A DNA stretch of 64,000 nucleotides, taken from Gramella sp. AN32 (GTDB lineage Bacteria > Bacteroidota > Bacteroidia > Flavobacteriales > Flavobacteriaceae). Under the pieces are notes generated by a model that saw nothing but the letters and a program-made list of their open reading frames with translations, was not told where the DNA came from and searched no databases. The number at the start of each line of letters is the position of its first letter. The stretch's first letter is position 1. Positions 1 to 8,438 of the stretch are shown one piece after another. The position numbers were made by a program, and so were the translations under genes. The stretch covers positions 62,001-126,000 of the forward strand of contig NZ_QEYO01000008.1 in assembly GCF_023718305.1 (NCBI RefSeq), read 5' to 3'.

Positions 1-606
1 AGAATTGAGAACGGAAGGGTCAATGGCCACCTCGTATTGCTTGATGTAACCACCCCAGCTACTGATTTCAACTACGCCGGGCGTCATACTCAACTGGCGT
101 TTTACGATCCAGTCCTGAATACTTCGCAACTTAACGGCATCGTATTGGGATTCATAGCCGGGTTCGACTTCTAAAGAGTACTGATAAATTTCCCCCAGTC
201 CTGTAGATATAGGTCCGATGGAAGGGGTCCCCAAATCCGAACCGATATTTTCTTCGGCTTCCTTCAGTTTTTCATTGACCAGTTGGCGGGGTAGATAAGT
301 GCCCCTATCTTCTTCGAAAACTACAGTAACAACCGAAAGCCCAAAACGGGATATCGAACGGATTTCCAGCACCCCGGGAATATTGGCCATGGCCAGTTCT
401 ATGGGATAAGTAATGAATTGCTCCACTTCCTGGGCGGCAAGGTTCTGGGAAGTCGTGATAACCTGTACCTGATTATTGGTAATATCGGGTACGGCATCTA
501 TGGGAATTTGATTGAGCGAGTATATTCCCCAGCCCACAATAAGTAGACTAAACAACCCAATAATAAGTTTGTTATTGATTGAAAAATCAATGGTTCGGTT
601 AATCAT
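1..606 (-). CDS. CzcA/CusA-family heavy-metal RND efflux pump, N-terminal part (runs off the window)
   Basis: Inner-membrane RND proton antiporter that drives metal cations out through a tripartite envelope pump. Only the first 202 codons are present; the frame is open to base 1. The start at 604-606 gives MINRTIDFSINNKLIIG, then a first transmembrane helix (about residues 12-32) and the family sequence IPIDAVPDITNNQVQV and the porter-domain stretch GLGEIYQYSLEV. These identify the heavy-metal (HME) branch rather than the AcrB branch. Base composition is near 49% GC in the first 120 bases against about 35% nearby, which suggests transfer with a metal-resistance module. The small protein just upstream (734-1117) is a usual companion of such operons. 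Metal specificity (Cu/Ag or Co/Zn/Cd) cannot be told from this part. Confidence 0.93.
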   Translation of the reverse strand, partial: MINRTIDFSINNKLIIGLFSLLIVGWGIYSLNQIPIDAVPDITNNQVQVITTSQNLAAQEVEQFITYPIELAMANIPGVLEIRSISRFGLSVVTVVFEEDRGTYLPRQLVNEKLKEAEENIGSDLGTPSIGPISTGLGEIYQYSLEVEPGYESQYDAVKLRSIQDWIVKRQLSMTPGVVEISSWGGYIKQYEVAIDPSVLNS

Positions 607-733
607 AAAAATGGTCTAAATTCAGTTAAACTAGTATTGAAAAATTTCACACAGGGAAAGTGAACGATATTGATGTTTCCAAAAAGGAAATACATTAAAA
701 AAGGATATAATTAATTATCCTATAAAAACTGAA

Positions 734-1117
734 TTAAGCCCGAGGTGGCTGGAAAGGGGATTCCAGATATCTGGAATTGAAATTGAAAGAATAATTATCA
801 AATTTATTCCTGTTTTCCAGTCTTATCACTTTAAAATCAACCCACTGGGATGAGGCAAGAAAGACTACGGGATGGCAACATTGATTAGAAGTATGCGAAG
901 GTATCTTCTGATCAAAGCCATTGTGATGCCCCTCTTTATCACCGTTATCATTAAAATAGTCTTCAACCACAAAATCTATAAAAGAATCTCCATCGTATTC
1001 TTTGTGGTCTTGATAATGGGAGATAAAATTTGAGATTTTTTCACATAAATCCATATCTAATACCAATCCCTGAAGTAGGAAAACGAAAGACATCAATATG
1101 GAAATGAATATTTTCAT
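734..1117 (-). CDS. small exported Cys/His-containing protein of a metal-efflux operon
   Basis: A 127-residue protein with a hydrophobic N-terminal signal (about residues 3-20) and a polar mature part containing several histidines (HHNGF, HTSNQCCHP) and a Cys-Cys-His motif near residue 80. It ends with FQPPRA. I recall proteins of this shape and C-terminal PFQPP-like ending directly upstream of czcCBA/cusCBA genes in flavobacteria, where they are annotated only as hypothetical. The gene precedes the CzcA/CusA start by 127 nt on the same strand. A role as a periplasmic metal sensor or carrier is inference from the Cys/His content and location. Confidence 0.7.
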   Translation of the reverse strand: MKIFISILMSFVFLLQGLVLDMDLCEKISNFISHYQDHKEYDGDSFIDFVVEDYFNDNGDKEGHHNGFDQKIPSHTSNQCCHPVVFLASSQWVDFKVIRLENRNKFDNYSFNFNSRYLESPFQPPRA

Positions 1118-1509
1118 ATAAAATTCAAAGATAAAAGAAATTTAATGCAACTGGAATGCAAAACCAGAAAGGACAATTGATTATACATGCCCATCGCGAT
1201 AAAGGGCAATATTCATATCATCTTTCTAAAATTTTGACTTATATATAAATGTCTTCACAAATGAGTACCAGTCTTGTGAACCATAAAATTTCGATAATTT
1301 GAAGAAGCCTGATAAAAATAGTGTTGAATTATATGGGGACAGGTCCAGAAACGAATGGCTCGTAAAACAAAATTAACACATCGAAATGTACCCCCAACCC
1401 CTTAACTTAGGAGAATTGCTTTTAGAATTAAATACCATATTGTTATAGTTGTTTTAAACTCCAACCTTATTTCCTAAGAATGTTTTTTATTTGTGCCTAG
1501 ATTTCTAAA
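1118..1509. other. 392-nt intergenic region, nothing recognised
   Basis: Divergent spacer between the metal-efflux genes (minus strand) and terC (plus strand). I see no RNA gene, no open frame longer than about 20 codons with a plausible start, no strong inverted repeat and no clear TAnnTTTG promoter. A GC-richer patch at about 1330-1420 (gggacaggtccagaaacg onward) may be a relic of something larger, but it cannot be named. Confidence 0.4.
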
Positions 1510-2487
1510 ATGATTCAACAATTTTTTTTCATTAATTATTTCCTAAACCCGTCAACTGGTTCTCCTGAAATTGACACATGGATTTGGGTGGCCTTTGCCG
1601 CATTTATTGCTATTTTGTTATTAGTGGATCTTAAACTGGTCATGAAAAATCCTCATGAGATCAATACTAAAGAGGCTGCCTGGTATAGCGCGGGATGGAT
1701 TAGTTTAGGAGTTGCCTTTACCGGAGTCATTTATTTTTGGATGGGTGCACCTGCGGCAGGAGAATATATCACCGGTTATTTGATTGAAAAATCGCTTTCC
1801 ATGGATAATGTTTTTCTATGGGCAGTTTTATTCACCTATTTCAAAGTTCCCAAGCAATATCACCACAAAGTTCTTTTTTGGGGAATATTCGGGGCACTGG
1901 TACTTAGGCTTATATTTATTTTAGGCGGAATTGCCCTTATTGAATCAGTACACTGGATTATTTATGTATTTGGAGCTTTTCTTCTCTTTACTGCCTACAA
2001 GATTTTCCGAAGTAATATTTCTGAAACCGATCCTGAAAATAATAAAATATTCAGGTGGGTCAACAAAGTTATTCCGCAAACCAAAGGCTATCGCAAGGAT
2101 AAATTTTTCGTTAAGGAAAATGGTAAAAAACTGGCCACTCCCCTTTTAGTGGTTTTAATTATCATTGAACTTACAGATATCATTTTTGCTTTGGATTCCA
2201 TTCCGGCAATTCTGGGTGTTACCAGGGATAAATTTCTGGTGATTAGCTCTAATGCCTTTGCCATATTAGGTTTAAGAGCCTTATATTTTCTTCTGGCAGA
2301 TATGAAAGACCGATTTATTTTCCTGAATGAAGGCCTTGCAATCATTCTCGCCTTCGTAGGGGTCAAGTTTTTAGTAAGCGAAGTTTATGAAATCCCCATC
2401 TGGATTTCCCTTAGCTTTATCGCCCTGGCACTAGCTGCATCAATATTTTTCTCCCTAAGACACCAACCAAAAAAGGATAAACATTGA
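1510..2487 (+). CDS. TerC/Alx-family integral membrane protein (putative metal ion exporter)
   Basis: A 325-residue polytopic membrane protein, the same length as E. coli Alx (about 321). The family signatures are present: EKSLSMDNVF at about 93-102, LTDIIFALDSIPAILG at 221-236 and SSNAFAILGLRALYF at 246-260. The conserved acidic residues in the first two are thought to bind the metal. Nine or so hydrophobic segments are visible, with a polar loop at about 168-208. Alx/TerC proteins have been linked to Mn2+ export and to tellurite resistance; Mn2+ export is the better guess for this subgroup, but this is family knowledge only. No ter cluster genes are nearby, so tellurite resistance is not supported. 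Confidence 0.9.
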   Translation: MIQQFFFINYFLNPSTGSPEIDTWIWVAFAAFIAILLLVDLKLVMKNPHEINTKEAAWYSAGWISLGVAFTGVIYFWMGAPAAGEYITGYLIEKSLSMDNVFLWAVLFTYFKVPKQYHHKVLFWGIFGALVLRLIFILGGIALIESVHWIIYVFGAFLLFTAYKIFRSNISETDPENNKIFRWVNKVIPQTKGYRKDKFFVKENGKKLATPLLVVLIIIELTDIIFALDSIPAILGVTRDKFLVISSNAFAILGLRALYFLLADMKDRFIFLNEGLAIILAFVGVKFLVSEVYEIPIWISLSFIALALAASIFFSLRHQPKKDKH

Positions 2488-2560
2488 TTTAAAGCCGTAT
2501 TATAATTGCCAGTTGCCATATTATTGATTTATTTTGCAGGCTACAGAATAATCATTCTTA

Positions 2561-3496
2561 ATGAAAGTATTGGTTACCGGCGCCGCCGGTTTTATTGGTT
2601 CTCATTTTTGCGAAGCCTTGGCGGAGCAGGATCATGAGGTTATAGGATTAGATAATTTTTCCAACTATTATTCTGTAGCATTAAAAAAGAAAAATGCGGA
2701 AACCTTAGAAAAAAAAGGGATTTCCATGATAGCTGCTGATCTTTTAAACCCTGAATTTTCTGTAGAAATTCCTGAAAACATCAATTATATCTTTCACTTT
2801 GCAGCCCAGCCCGGAATCGATAGAAACACATCTTTTGATGCTTATTTGAACAACAATTTCATAGCCACTCAAAATCTTTTAAAGTTTGCTGAAAAACTGC
2901 CAGACCTAAAAATGTTCGTGCATATTAGCACATCGTCTGTTTATGGACAAATGGCAACTTCAGCAGAAACTGAAGTAACTTTACCCGTTTCAGATTATGG
3001 AGTAACAAAACTTGCCGCAGAACAGCTGGTACTTGCCAGAAGCCGGCTGGGAATTCTCAAAGCTACTTCCCTTCGACTCTATTCAGTTTTTGGTCCCCGG
3101 GAACGTCCCGATAAACTTTTTACCCGTCTTATTGATTGTGCTCTGAATGATAAAGAATTTCCGCTTTTTGAGAATAGCCTAAAACATATACGCAGTTTCA
3201 CTTATGTGGAAGATATCGTAAATGGTGTGTTGGCGGTAATGGGCAAAGAAGAGCAGTGCAATAATGAAGTTTTTAATATTGGTTCTGAGCATGAATATAC
3301 CACCCGGGAAGGTGTGGATTCCGTAGAAAAAATTACCGGAAAAAAAATTAAAATGAAGATTCTGGAACCCAGACCCGGTGACCAGTTGCGCACCAATGCC
3401 AATATTGAAAAAGCTCGAAAAATCTTAGGATACCATCCAAAAACGAGCTTATACAAGGGATTGGAAAAGCAGGTAGCATGGTTTAAAAATTGCTAA
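2561..3496 (+). CDS. NAD-dependent sugar-nucleotide epimerase/dehydratase (extended SDR)
   Basis: A 311-residue extended short-chain dehydrogenase/reductase. The Rossmann NAD-binding motif GAAGFIG is at residues 7-13, the catalytic serine region STSSVYG at 123-129, and the Tyr/Lys pair Y146/K150 in DYGVTKLA. The sequence resembles UDP-glucuronate 4-epimerases and UDP-glucose 4-epimerases (DNFSNYY near 31, SLRLYSVFGPRERPD, NIGSEHEYTTRE). The substrate is therefore probably a UDP-hexose or UDP-uronate for envelope polysaccharide. It stands alone on the plus strand and its stop codon overlaps the hisS stop by 4 nt in a tail-to-tail arrangement. Confidence 0.88.
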   Translation: MKVLVTGAAGFIGSHFCEALAEQDHEVIGLDNFSNYYSVALKKKNAETLEKKGISMIAADLLNPEFSVEIPENINYIFHFAAQPGIDRNTSFDAYLNNNFIATQNLLKFAEKLPDLKMFVHISTSSVYGQMATSAETEVTLPVSDYGVTKLAAEQLVLARSRLGILKATSLRLYSVFGPRERPDKLFTRLIDCALNDKEFPLFENSLKHIRSFTYVEDIVNGVLAVMGKEEQCNNEVFNIGSEHEYTTREGVDSVEKITGKKIKMKILEPRPGDQLRTNANIEKARKILGYHPKTSLYKGLEKQVAWFKNC

Positions 3497-4866
3497 GATT
3501 TTAATTTGTCTACCAACTCCTGAAAATTAAGCTGATCCTGTTCTCCAGATTTCATATGCTTTAAGGTATATTTTTCCTGTTCCATTTCTTCCTGGCCGGT
3601 TAGCACGGTAAAAGGAATATCACGTTTATCGGCATATTTCATTTGTTTTCCCATCTTAGCATCGTCTGGAAATAATTCTGCCGCAATTCCTTCTTTTCGC
3701 AGTTTTGAAACTGCCTTCATTGCATACAGGGATTCCCTGTCTCCAAAATTGATAAATAGAACTTTGGTCGATGCTTTAATTTGGTCAGGAAATAAACATA
3801 GTTCTTCCAGCACAAGATAAATGCGATCCAGTCCAAAAGAAATCCCAACCCCGCTCATATCCTTTAGACCAAAAATTCCTGTAAGATCATCGTATCGACC
3901 ACCTCCACCAATAGATCCCATTTTTACACCCTCCGGAGCAGCAACTTCAAAAATTGCTCCTGTGTAATAATTGAGTCCGCGAGCTAAAGTAACATCCAGG
4001 TCTAAAGTTGCGGTTTGCAAAGGCATATTCTGAATAGCCTGCTGAATAAATTTTAGCTCTTCAATCCCGGCCATTCCTGTTTTCGAAGATTTTAAAATGT
4101 TGCTTATCCCTTCAATTTTTTCTGAAAAGTTTCCGTTCAGATTAAAAATGGGCTGAATCTTTTCAATTGCTTCCGGAGAAATACCTTTTTCCAGCATCTC
4201 TTTTTTCACGGCTTCTTCCCCAATTTTATCCAGTTTATCCAAGGCTACTGTAAAATCGATTAATTTATCCTGGGCACCGATTACTTCAGCAAAGCCTGAA
4301 AGCACTTTTCGATTATTGATTTTAATGGTAACGCCCTTAAGATTCAAACTATTAAAAACGGCATCATATAGCTGGACAAATTCAACTTCCTGCCACAGGC
4401 TTTTACTTCCCACCACATCGGCATCACATTGGTAAAATTCCCTAAACCTTCCTTTTTGAGGACGATCTGCCCGCCAAACAGGCTGTATTTGATATCGTTT
4501 AAAAGGAAATTCAATCTCATTTTGATGCTGCACCACATACCTGGCGAAAGGCACGGTGAGATCGTAGCGAAGCGCTTTTTCACTAATGGAAGAAATTAAG
4601 GCGGTGCTATCCATTTCTTTTATAGCATTCTTATCGGCCTTTTTCAGGTAATCGCCTGAATTCAGAATTTTAAAAATAAGCCTGTCCCCTTCTTCCCCAT
4701 ATTTGCCCATTAAGGTCGCTGAATTTTCAAAACTTGGAGTTTCAATAGGTTGAAACCCGAAATTTTTAAATTCATGACGAATGGTCTCCATAATATAGTT
4801 CCTCTTTAAAACTTCTTCCGGAGAAAAATCTCTTGTGCCTTTTGGAATAGATGGTTTTTGCGCCAT
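3493..4866 (-). CDS. hisS: histidyl-tRNA synthetase
   Basis: Class II aminoacyl-tRNA synthetase charging tRNA-His. I chose the start at 4864-4866 (MAQKPSIPKGTRDF), giving 457 residues; a longer frame to 4902 would add 12 residues before the conserved KGTRDFSPEE start of the family. Motif 2 lies in QPVWRADRPQKGRFREFYQCD, the histidine-specific RGLNYYTGAIFEV follows near 300, and motif 3 is SGVGISFGLDR. The C-terminal anticodon-binding domain spans roughly residues 365-457. A TAnnTTTG-like box with one mismatch (GATATTTG, complement of 4900-4907) lies about 33 nt upstream of the start. Confidence 0.97.
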   Translation of the reverse strand: MAQKPSIPKGTRDFSPEEVLKRNYIMETIRHEFKNFGFQPIETPSFENSATLMGKYGEEGDRLIFKILNSGDYLKKADKNAIKEMDSTALISSISEKALRYDLTVPFARYVVQHQNEIEFPFKRYQIQPVWRADRPQKGRFREFYQCDADVVGSKSLWQEVEFVQLYDAVFNSLNLKGVTIKINNRKVLSGFAEVIGAQDKLIDFTVALDKLDKIGEEAVKKEMLEKGISPEAIEKIQPIFNLNGNFSEKIEGISNILKSSKTGMAGIEELKFIQQAIQNMPLQTATLDLDVTLARGLNYYTGAIFEVAAPEGVKMGSIGGGGRYDDLTGIFGLKDMSGVGISFGLDRIYLVLEELCLFPDQIKASTKVLFINFGDRESLYAMKAVSKLRKEGIAAELFPDDAKMGKQMKYADKRDIPFTVLTGQEEMEQEKYTLKHMKSGEQDQLNFQELVDKLKS

Positions 4867-5000
4867 ATTTTTCTTTACTCTATAATTTTTACAGGAGTGC
4901 AAATATCATAAAAAATTTATTGAAACTGACCATCCCAGTGCTTTTCATAAGACTTTTGAACATTTAAACAGATCGTAAATTCCAAATATGAAATTTTTCA

Positions 5001-5055
5001 TTCCCCTCACCCGGAACTGTTAAAAAAAGTTCCGACCTCTCCCCAGGGAGAGGTG
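5001..5055. repeat. REP-like intergenic element made of two hairpins
   Basis: Between hisS and the MacB-like permease. Two perfect inverted repeats lie side by side: CGGAACT (5012-5018) with AGTTCCG (5028-5034), and ACCTCTCCC (5035-5043) with GGGAGAGGT (5046-5054). The flanking text CCCTCACCC resembles palindromic dispersed elements found between genes in many genomes. I cannot test copy number from this window, where only one copy is seen. Confidence 0.55.
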
Positions 5056-5144
5056 TAGCGTAATCCATAGCTAAACCTCAGAGAATTATTTATCTCACAA
5101 TTTATAAAACACGAACAAATTTCAAATTTTAAGTAACATTCGGG

Positions 5145-5152
5145 TAATTTTG
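5145..5152 (+). promoter_or_regulatory. putative -7 promoter element of the MacB-like permease
   Basis: TAATTTTG fits the Bacteroidetes -7 consensus TAnnTTTG and lies 31 nt upstream of the start at 5184. No convincing -33 TTG was found at the right spacing. Confidence 0.45.
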
Positions 5153-5183
5153 TAGTCTAACCAGTAACCTCTAATTTCAGTAT

Positions 5184-6422
5184 ATGTTCTCATTGTTCGG
5201 GGAAAATATTAGAATCGCCCTTAGTTCTATAAGGAATCAAGCCCTTAGAACCATTTTAACTATCTTAATTATCGCCATTGGAATCACCGCTTTGGTGGGT
5301 ATTTTAAGCGCGGTTTCTGCCCTTGAAAATACGATTAGCAAGGATTTTGCTTCCATGGGCGCCAACACTTTTAATTTACAGCGCTATGAATTTAGAACGC
5401 AAAGTTCTGGAGTTGAAGAGCAAAAAGTGAATCCTATTATAAGTTACAGGGAAGTCCGGAAATTTGAAGAAGAATATCACTATCCTACCACGCAAACAGC
5501 CATATCATTTGTGGGAACAGGTGGCGCAGAGATCAAATACAAAAACGAAAAAACCGATCCGGAAATTTCTGTATCGGGAATTAATGAGAATTTTTTAACC
5601 AATTCAGGATTGAGTGTTGAAGACGGGCGTGAATTCAATGTTTTTGATATCGAGAATAATAATAATGTCGCGGTAATTGGATCAGATTTTAAGAATGGTA
5701 TCTTTAAAGGAACCGATCCTGTAAATAAAACGATTAGTATTCGCGGTGCTAAATTCAAAGTAATTGGTGTACTGGAGTCAAAAGGAAGTACTTTTGGAAA
5801 TAACCAGGATCTTCGCGTTTTTATTCCCTTACAGCATGCCAGATCCTTATTTTCCCAACCGAATATAAACTATAGTTTAAGTGTGAAGGTTTCTGATAAG
5901 GAACTTTTGGAATCTGCACAGGATGATGCTATAATAACCTTCAGGAATATTCGCGGACTGAATCCTATTGAGGAAAATAACTTTGGGCTGGAACGCAGCG
6001 ATGATCTTATAAACCGTATTCTCTCTATTACCGGAGCCCTAAACATTGCCGCATGGATCATTTCAATAATTACCATTTTTGGATCTTCTATTGCGCTAAT
6101 GAATATTATGCTGGTAAGTGTGACGGAAAGGACCCGGGAAATTGGCGTACGAAAAGCGCTGGGTGCCAAGAAAAATACGATCGCCACCCAATTCTTTTTA
6201 GAAACACTGGTCATCGGTCAGCTTGGGGGAATTTTGGGAATAATATTGGGGATTTTAATTGGGTTCGGAATCTCTTCCGCACTGGATTTTGAATTTACCA
6301 CACCCTGGAAAGCGATGATCTGGGCAACGCTGATCACCATAGTTGTCGCCATTCTGGCAGGAAGTTATCCTGCGGCCAAAGCTGCAAAACAGGATCCTAT
6401 CGAATCGCTGAGGTATGAATGA
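5184..6422 (+). CDS. MacB/FtsX-type ABC transporter permease
   Basis: A 412-residue permease. An N-terminal transmembrane helix (about 20-42) is followed by a periplasmic MacB_PCD domain (about 45-255) and a C-terminal FtsX domain with three helices (about 285-400). The FtsX hallmark ERTREIGVRKALGAKK is near residue 314. Such permeases pair with a MacB/LolD-type ATPase to export peptides, lipoproteins or antibiotics by a mechanotransmission cycle. No ATPase gene is adjacent here, so the partner must be encoded elsewhere. A TAnnTTTG box lies just upstream, and heptamer repeats fill the spacer downstream. Confidence 0.92.
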   Translation: MFSLFGENIRIALSSIRNQALRTILTILIIAIGITALVGILSAVSALENTISKDFASMGANTFNLQRYEFRTQSSGVEEQKVNPIISYREVRKFEEEYHYPTTQTAISFVGTGGAEIKYKNEKTDPEISVSGINENFLTNSGLSVEDGREFNVFDIENNNNVAVIGSDFKNGIFKGTDPVNKTISIRGAKFKVIGVLESKGSTFGNNQDLRVFIPLQHARSLFSQPNINYSLSVKVSDKELLESAQDDAIITFRNIRGLNPIEENNFGLERSDDLINRILSITGALNIAAWIISIITIFGSSIALMNIMLVSVTERTREIGVRKALGAKKNTIATQFFLETLVIGQLGGILGIILGILIGFGISSALDFEFTTPWKAMIWATLITIVVAILAGSYPAAKAAKQDPIESLRYE

Positions 6423-6430
6423 TTTTGGAA

Positions 6431-6488
6431 GTTGGTAGTTGGTACAAAAGTGAAAGCTTGATGCTGGATGCTGGAGGCTGGAGGCTGG
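6431..6488. repeat. heptanucleotide tandem repeats (GTTGGTA x2; ATGCTGG/AGGCTGG x4)
   Basis: Two short arrays with a period of exactly 7 bp: GTTGGTA at 6431-6437 and 6438-6444, then ATGCTGG, ATGCTGG, AGGCTGG, AGGCTGG at 6461-6488. They start 8 nt after the stop of the MacB-like permease. Confidence 0.85.
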
Positions 6489-6567
6489 ATGAGTGAAAAA
6501 AATTAAAATTTGACAGGTTAAAGACAATAAACTCTGAACAACAAACAACAATATTTTAAATTCGAAA

Positions 6568-6623
6568 TTTTGAATTTTGAATTTTGAATATTGAATATTG
6601 AATATTGAATCTTGAATCTTGAA
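6568..6623. repeat. heptanucleotide tandem repeat, eight units of T(T/A/C)TTGAA
   Basis: Eight uninterrupted 7-bp units: TTTTGAA x3 (6568-6588), TATTGAA x3 (6589-6609) and TCTTGAA x2 (6610-6623). The array ends 9 nt before the stop codon of the next gene on the minus strand. The stepwise change of one base between blocks suggests expansion by slippage after point mutation. Confidence 0.9.
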
Positions 6624-6632
6624 TTGAAAATA

Positions 6633-7106
6633 TTAATCCTGAACCACTTCTTCAAAATAAGTATAAAGATCTCCTTTGGTAATATTGGCACCCTGTTGAA
6701 TTAGAGCAAAAATATCTTTATTTCGATCTTCCTGTATGGTTTTTGTAGACGTATAAATATCTACAAGATCATCCATCAAATTCTTCTGAAGCCAGGTATA
6801 ACCCGATCGAGTGGTGATATCGATATCTTCATTTAGAACTTTTATCGCAATCAACTTCATATCATTTTCAGTAATTTGAAAAAGGAACATTTGATTTTGT
6901 GAAAAATGCTCGAGATATTCCACTTTGTTTAAAACCCCTTCCCAAATAAGATCGCTAAAAATATCCAGTTCTTTTTCAGCAATTTCAGGTTTTGAAGCTT
7001 TGATCTCTTTCCATTCTTCCGCAGTTATAGATTGTGTCGCCAGGAAATTGATGAACTCCTGATGCATTTCTTCAAACTGCTCTTTCGTTAATCTTGCGTA
7101 CTTCAT
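6633..7106 (-). CDS. conserved flavobacterial protein (DUF6495-like)
   Basis: A 157-residue acidic, soluble protein with no signal peptide or membrane segment. It opens MKYARLTKEQFEEMHQEF and looks helical throughout. I recognise the pattern as a Flavobacteriaceae-restricted family of unknown function, probably DUF6495, but cannot confirm the number. It lies downstream of the rpsF-rpsR-rplI operon on the same strand, beyond a terminator-like hairpin, so it may be transcribed partly by readthrough. Confidence 0.75.
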   Translation of the reverse strand: MKYARLTKEQFEEMHQEFINFLATQSITAEEWKEIKASKPEIAEKELDIFSDLIWEGVLNKVEYLEHFSQNQMFLFQITENDMKLIAIKVLNEDIDITTRSGYTWLQKNLMDDLVDIYTSTKTIQEDRNKDIFALIQQGANITKGDLYTYFEEVVQD

Positions 7107-7115
7107 TTTATTCTA

Positions 7116-7145
7116 ATAAAAAAGCCTACTCCATAAGAGCAGGCT
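7116..7145 (-). terminator. intrinsic terminator of the rpsF-rpsR-rplI operon
   Basis: On the minus strand AGCCTGCTC (complement of 7137-7145) pairs with GAGTAGGCT (complement of 7123-7131) around a 5-nt loop, with one G-U pair, followed by a run of U. It lies 22 nt after the rplI stop. Confidence 0.8.
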
Positions 7146-7166
7146 TTATTTTAATAATAATATAGT

Positions 7167-7616
7167 TTAAGCTTCACCAACTACATCAAACGTTAGGTTA
7201 GAAACAACCTCGCGATGAAAACGCAACGTAGCATCATATTGTCCTAAACGCTTAATGTTTCCACCAGCGATGCTAATATATTTTTTATCGATCTCCACTC
7301 CTCCTTTAGAAAGGGCTTCAGCTAAATCTCCATTTGTAATAGATCCAAAAAGCTTATCACCTGCTCCTGCTTTCGCCGTAAGTTTTATTTCAAGGTTATT
7401 AAGTTTTTCAGCTTGTTTTTTAGCTGCGTCGATATTCTTTTGCTCTTTATAGGCTCTCTGCTTCAAAGTTTCAGCTAAAACTTTTCTTGCAGAAGGAGTT
7501 GCTAATTCAGCATACCCATGAGGAATAAGATAATTTCTACCATAACCGTTTTTTACAGCTACAACATCATCTTTAAAACCTAAGTTGTCTACGTCTTTTT
7601 TAAGTATCAGTTCCAT
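7167..7616 (-). CDS. rplI: 50S ribosomal protein L9 (bL9)
   Basis: A 149-residue protein of normal bL9 length. The N-terminal domain MELILKKDVDNLGFKDDVVAVKNGYGRNYLIP contains the conserved GxGRNYLIP segment that contacts 23S rRNA. A long connecting helix (about 45-75) and the C-terminal domain follow. It is the last gene of the rpsF-rpsR-rplI operon, 13 nt after rpsR. Confidence 0.98.
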   Translation of the reverse strand: MELILKKDVDNLGFKDDVVAVKNGYGRNYLIPHGYAELATPSARKVLAETLKQRAYKEQKNIDAAKKQAEKLNNLEIKLTAKAGAGDKLFGSITNGDLAEALSKGGVEIDKKYISIAGGNIKRLGQYDATLRFHREVVSNLTFDVVGEA

Positions 7617-7629
7617 GTTCTGCCTATTT

Positions 7630-7929
7630 TTATTTTAATAAATCACCTACATAAGGCATTAATGCTAAATGACGTGCACGTTTTACGGCGGTAGCCACTT
7701 TTCTCTGGTACTTTAAAGAAGTTCCGGTTAAACGACGGGGCAATAATTTCCCCTGCTCATTTACAAAGCCCATTAACCAGTCCGGATCTTTATAATCGAT
7801 ATATCGAATACCAGATCTTTTAAACCTACAGTATTTCTTGGCCTTAGTCGTTTCTATATTAAGAGGAGTAAGATACCTGATCTCACCGTCTTTTTTTCCT
7901 TTTGCTTGTTGTTCAATAGATGTTGCCAT
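7630..7929 (-). CDS. rpsR: 30S ribosomal protein S18 (bS18)
   Basis: A 99-residue bS18 with a 20-residue N-terminal extension ([17 protein letters not shown]) before the conserved core [17 protein letters not shown] and [30 protein letters not shown]. The extension is usual in this phylum. It sits 2 nt after rpsF, and bS18 binds the 30S platform as a partner of bS6. Confidence 0.98.
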   Translation of the reverse strand: MATSIEQQAKGKKDGEIRYLTPLNIETTKAKKYCRFKRSGIRYIDYKDPDWLMGFVNEQGKLLPRRLTGTSLKYQRKVATAVKRARHLALMPYVGDLLK

Positions 7930-7931
7930 GC

Positions 7932-8270
7932 TTACGCTTTTTCCTTGTTACGTTTTCTTCTTTTCTCAGCCCAGGCGATCGCGTGCTTATCTAACCTCAC
8001 AGTTAAATAGCGCATCATACGCTCGTCCCTTCTGAATTCTACTTCCAGAGGGTTAATTACCTCTCCTTCTACCTGGTATTCAAATAAGTGATAAAAACCA
8101 CTTTTTTTGTGTTGGATCGCATAGGCTAATTTTTTTAAGCCCCAATCTTCTTTCGCAACCATCTCGGCACCTTTAGAAACAAGAAAATCTTCGTATTTCT
8201 TAACTGTCTCCTTTATCTGCTCATCAGATAAAACGGGATTCAAGATGAAAACAGTTTCATAATTATTCAT
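7932..8270 (-). CDS. rpsF: 30S ribosomal protein S6 (bS6)
   Basis: A 112-residue bS6 with the family start [16 protein letters not shown] and the core [24 protein letters not shown]. It leads the rpsF-rpsR-rplI operon. The upstream region has one of the best promoters of the window (8299-8329). Confidence 0.98.
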   Translation of the reverse strand: MNNYETVFILNPVLSDEQIKETVKKYEDFLVSKGAEMVAKEDWGLKKLAYAIQHKKSGFYHLFEYQVEGEVINPLEVEFRRDERMMRYLTVRLDKHAIAWAEKRRKRNKEKA

Positions 8271-8298
8271 AAAAATTTACTTTAAGTTAAATCGGGTG

Positions 8299-8329
8299 CA
8301 AAAATAGAATTATTATTCCGAAAATCAAA
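8299..8329 (-). promoter_or_regulatory. promoter of the rpsF operon (TTTG-N19-TATTTTTG)
   Basis: On the minus strand the -33 TTTG (complement of 8326-8329) is followed after exactly 19 nt by TATTTTTG (complement of 8299-8306), matching the flavobacterial consensus. The -7 box continues as TTTGCAC, as in the rpmH and rpmE2 promoters. Confidence 0.8.
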
Positions 8330-8438
8330 GCTTTAAATAAAGGATAAGATGTAACATTTACCGATGAAAATCTTTTTAACCTTGTATTTGTGATTATTAA
8401 TGAGTAATATTGTTTAATTCTAATCCTATTAACTAACC

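Noticed and set aside
1118..1509. Possible insertion-sequence relic in the bare spacer
   Set aside because: No inverted ends, target duplication or transposase-like reading frame could be seen.
6431..6623. Short tandem repeats considered as a CRISPR array
   Set aside because: Units are 7 bp and contiguous, with no spacers and no cas genes.
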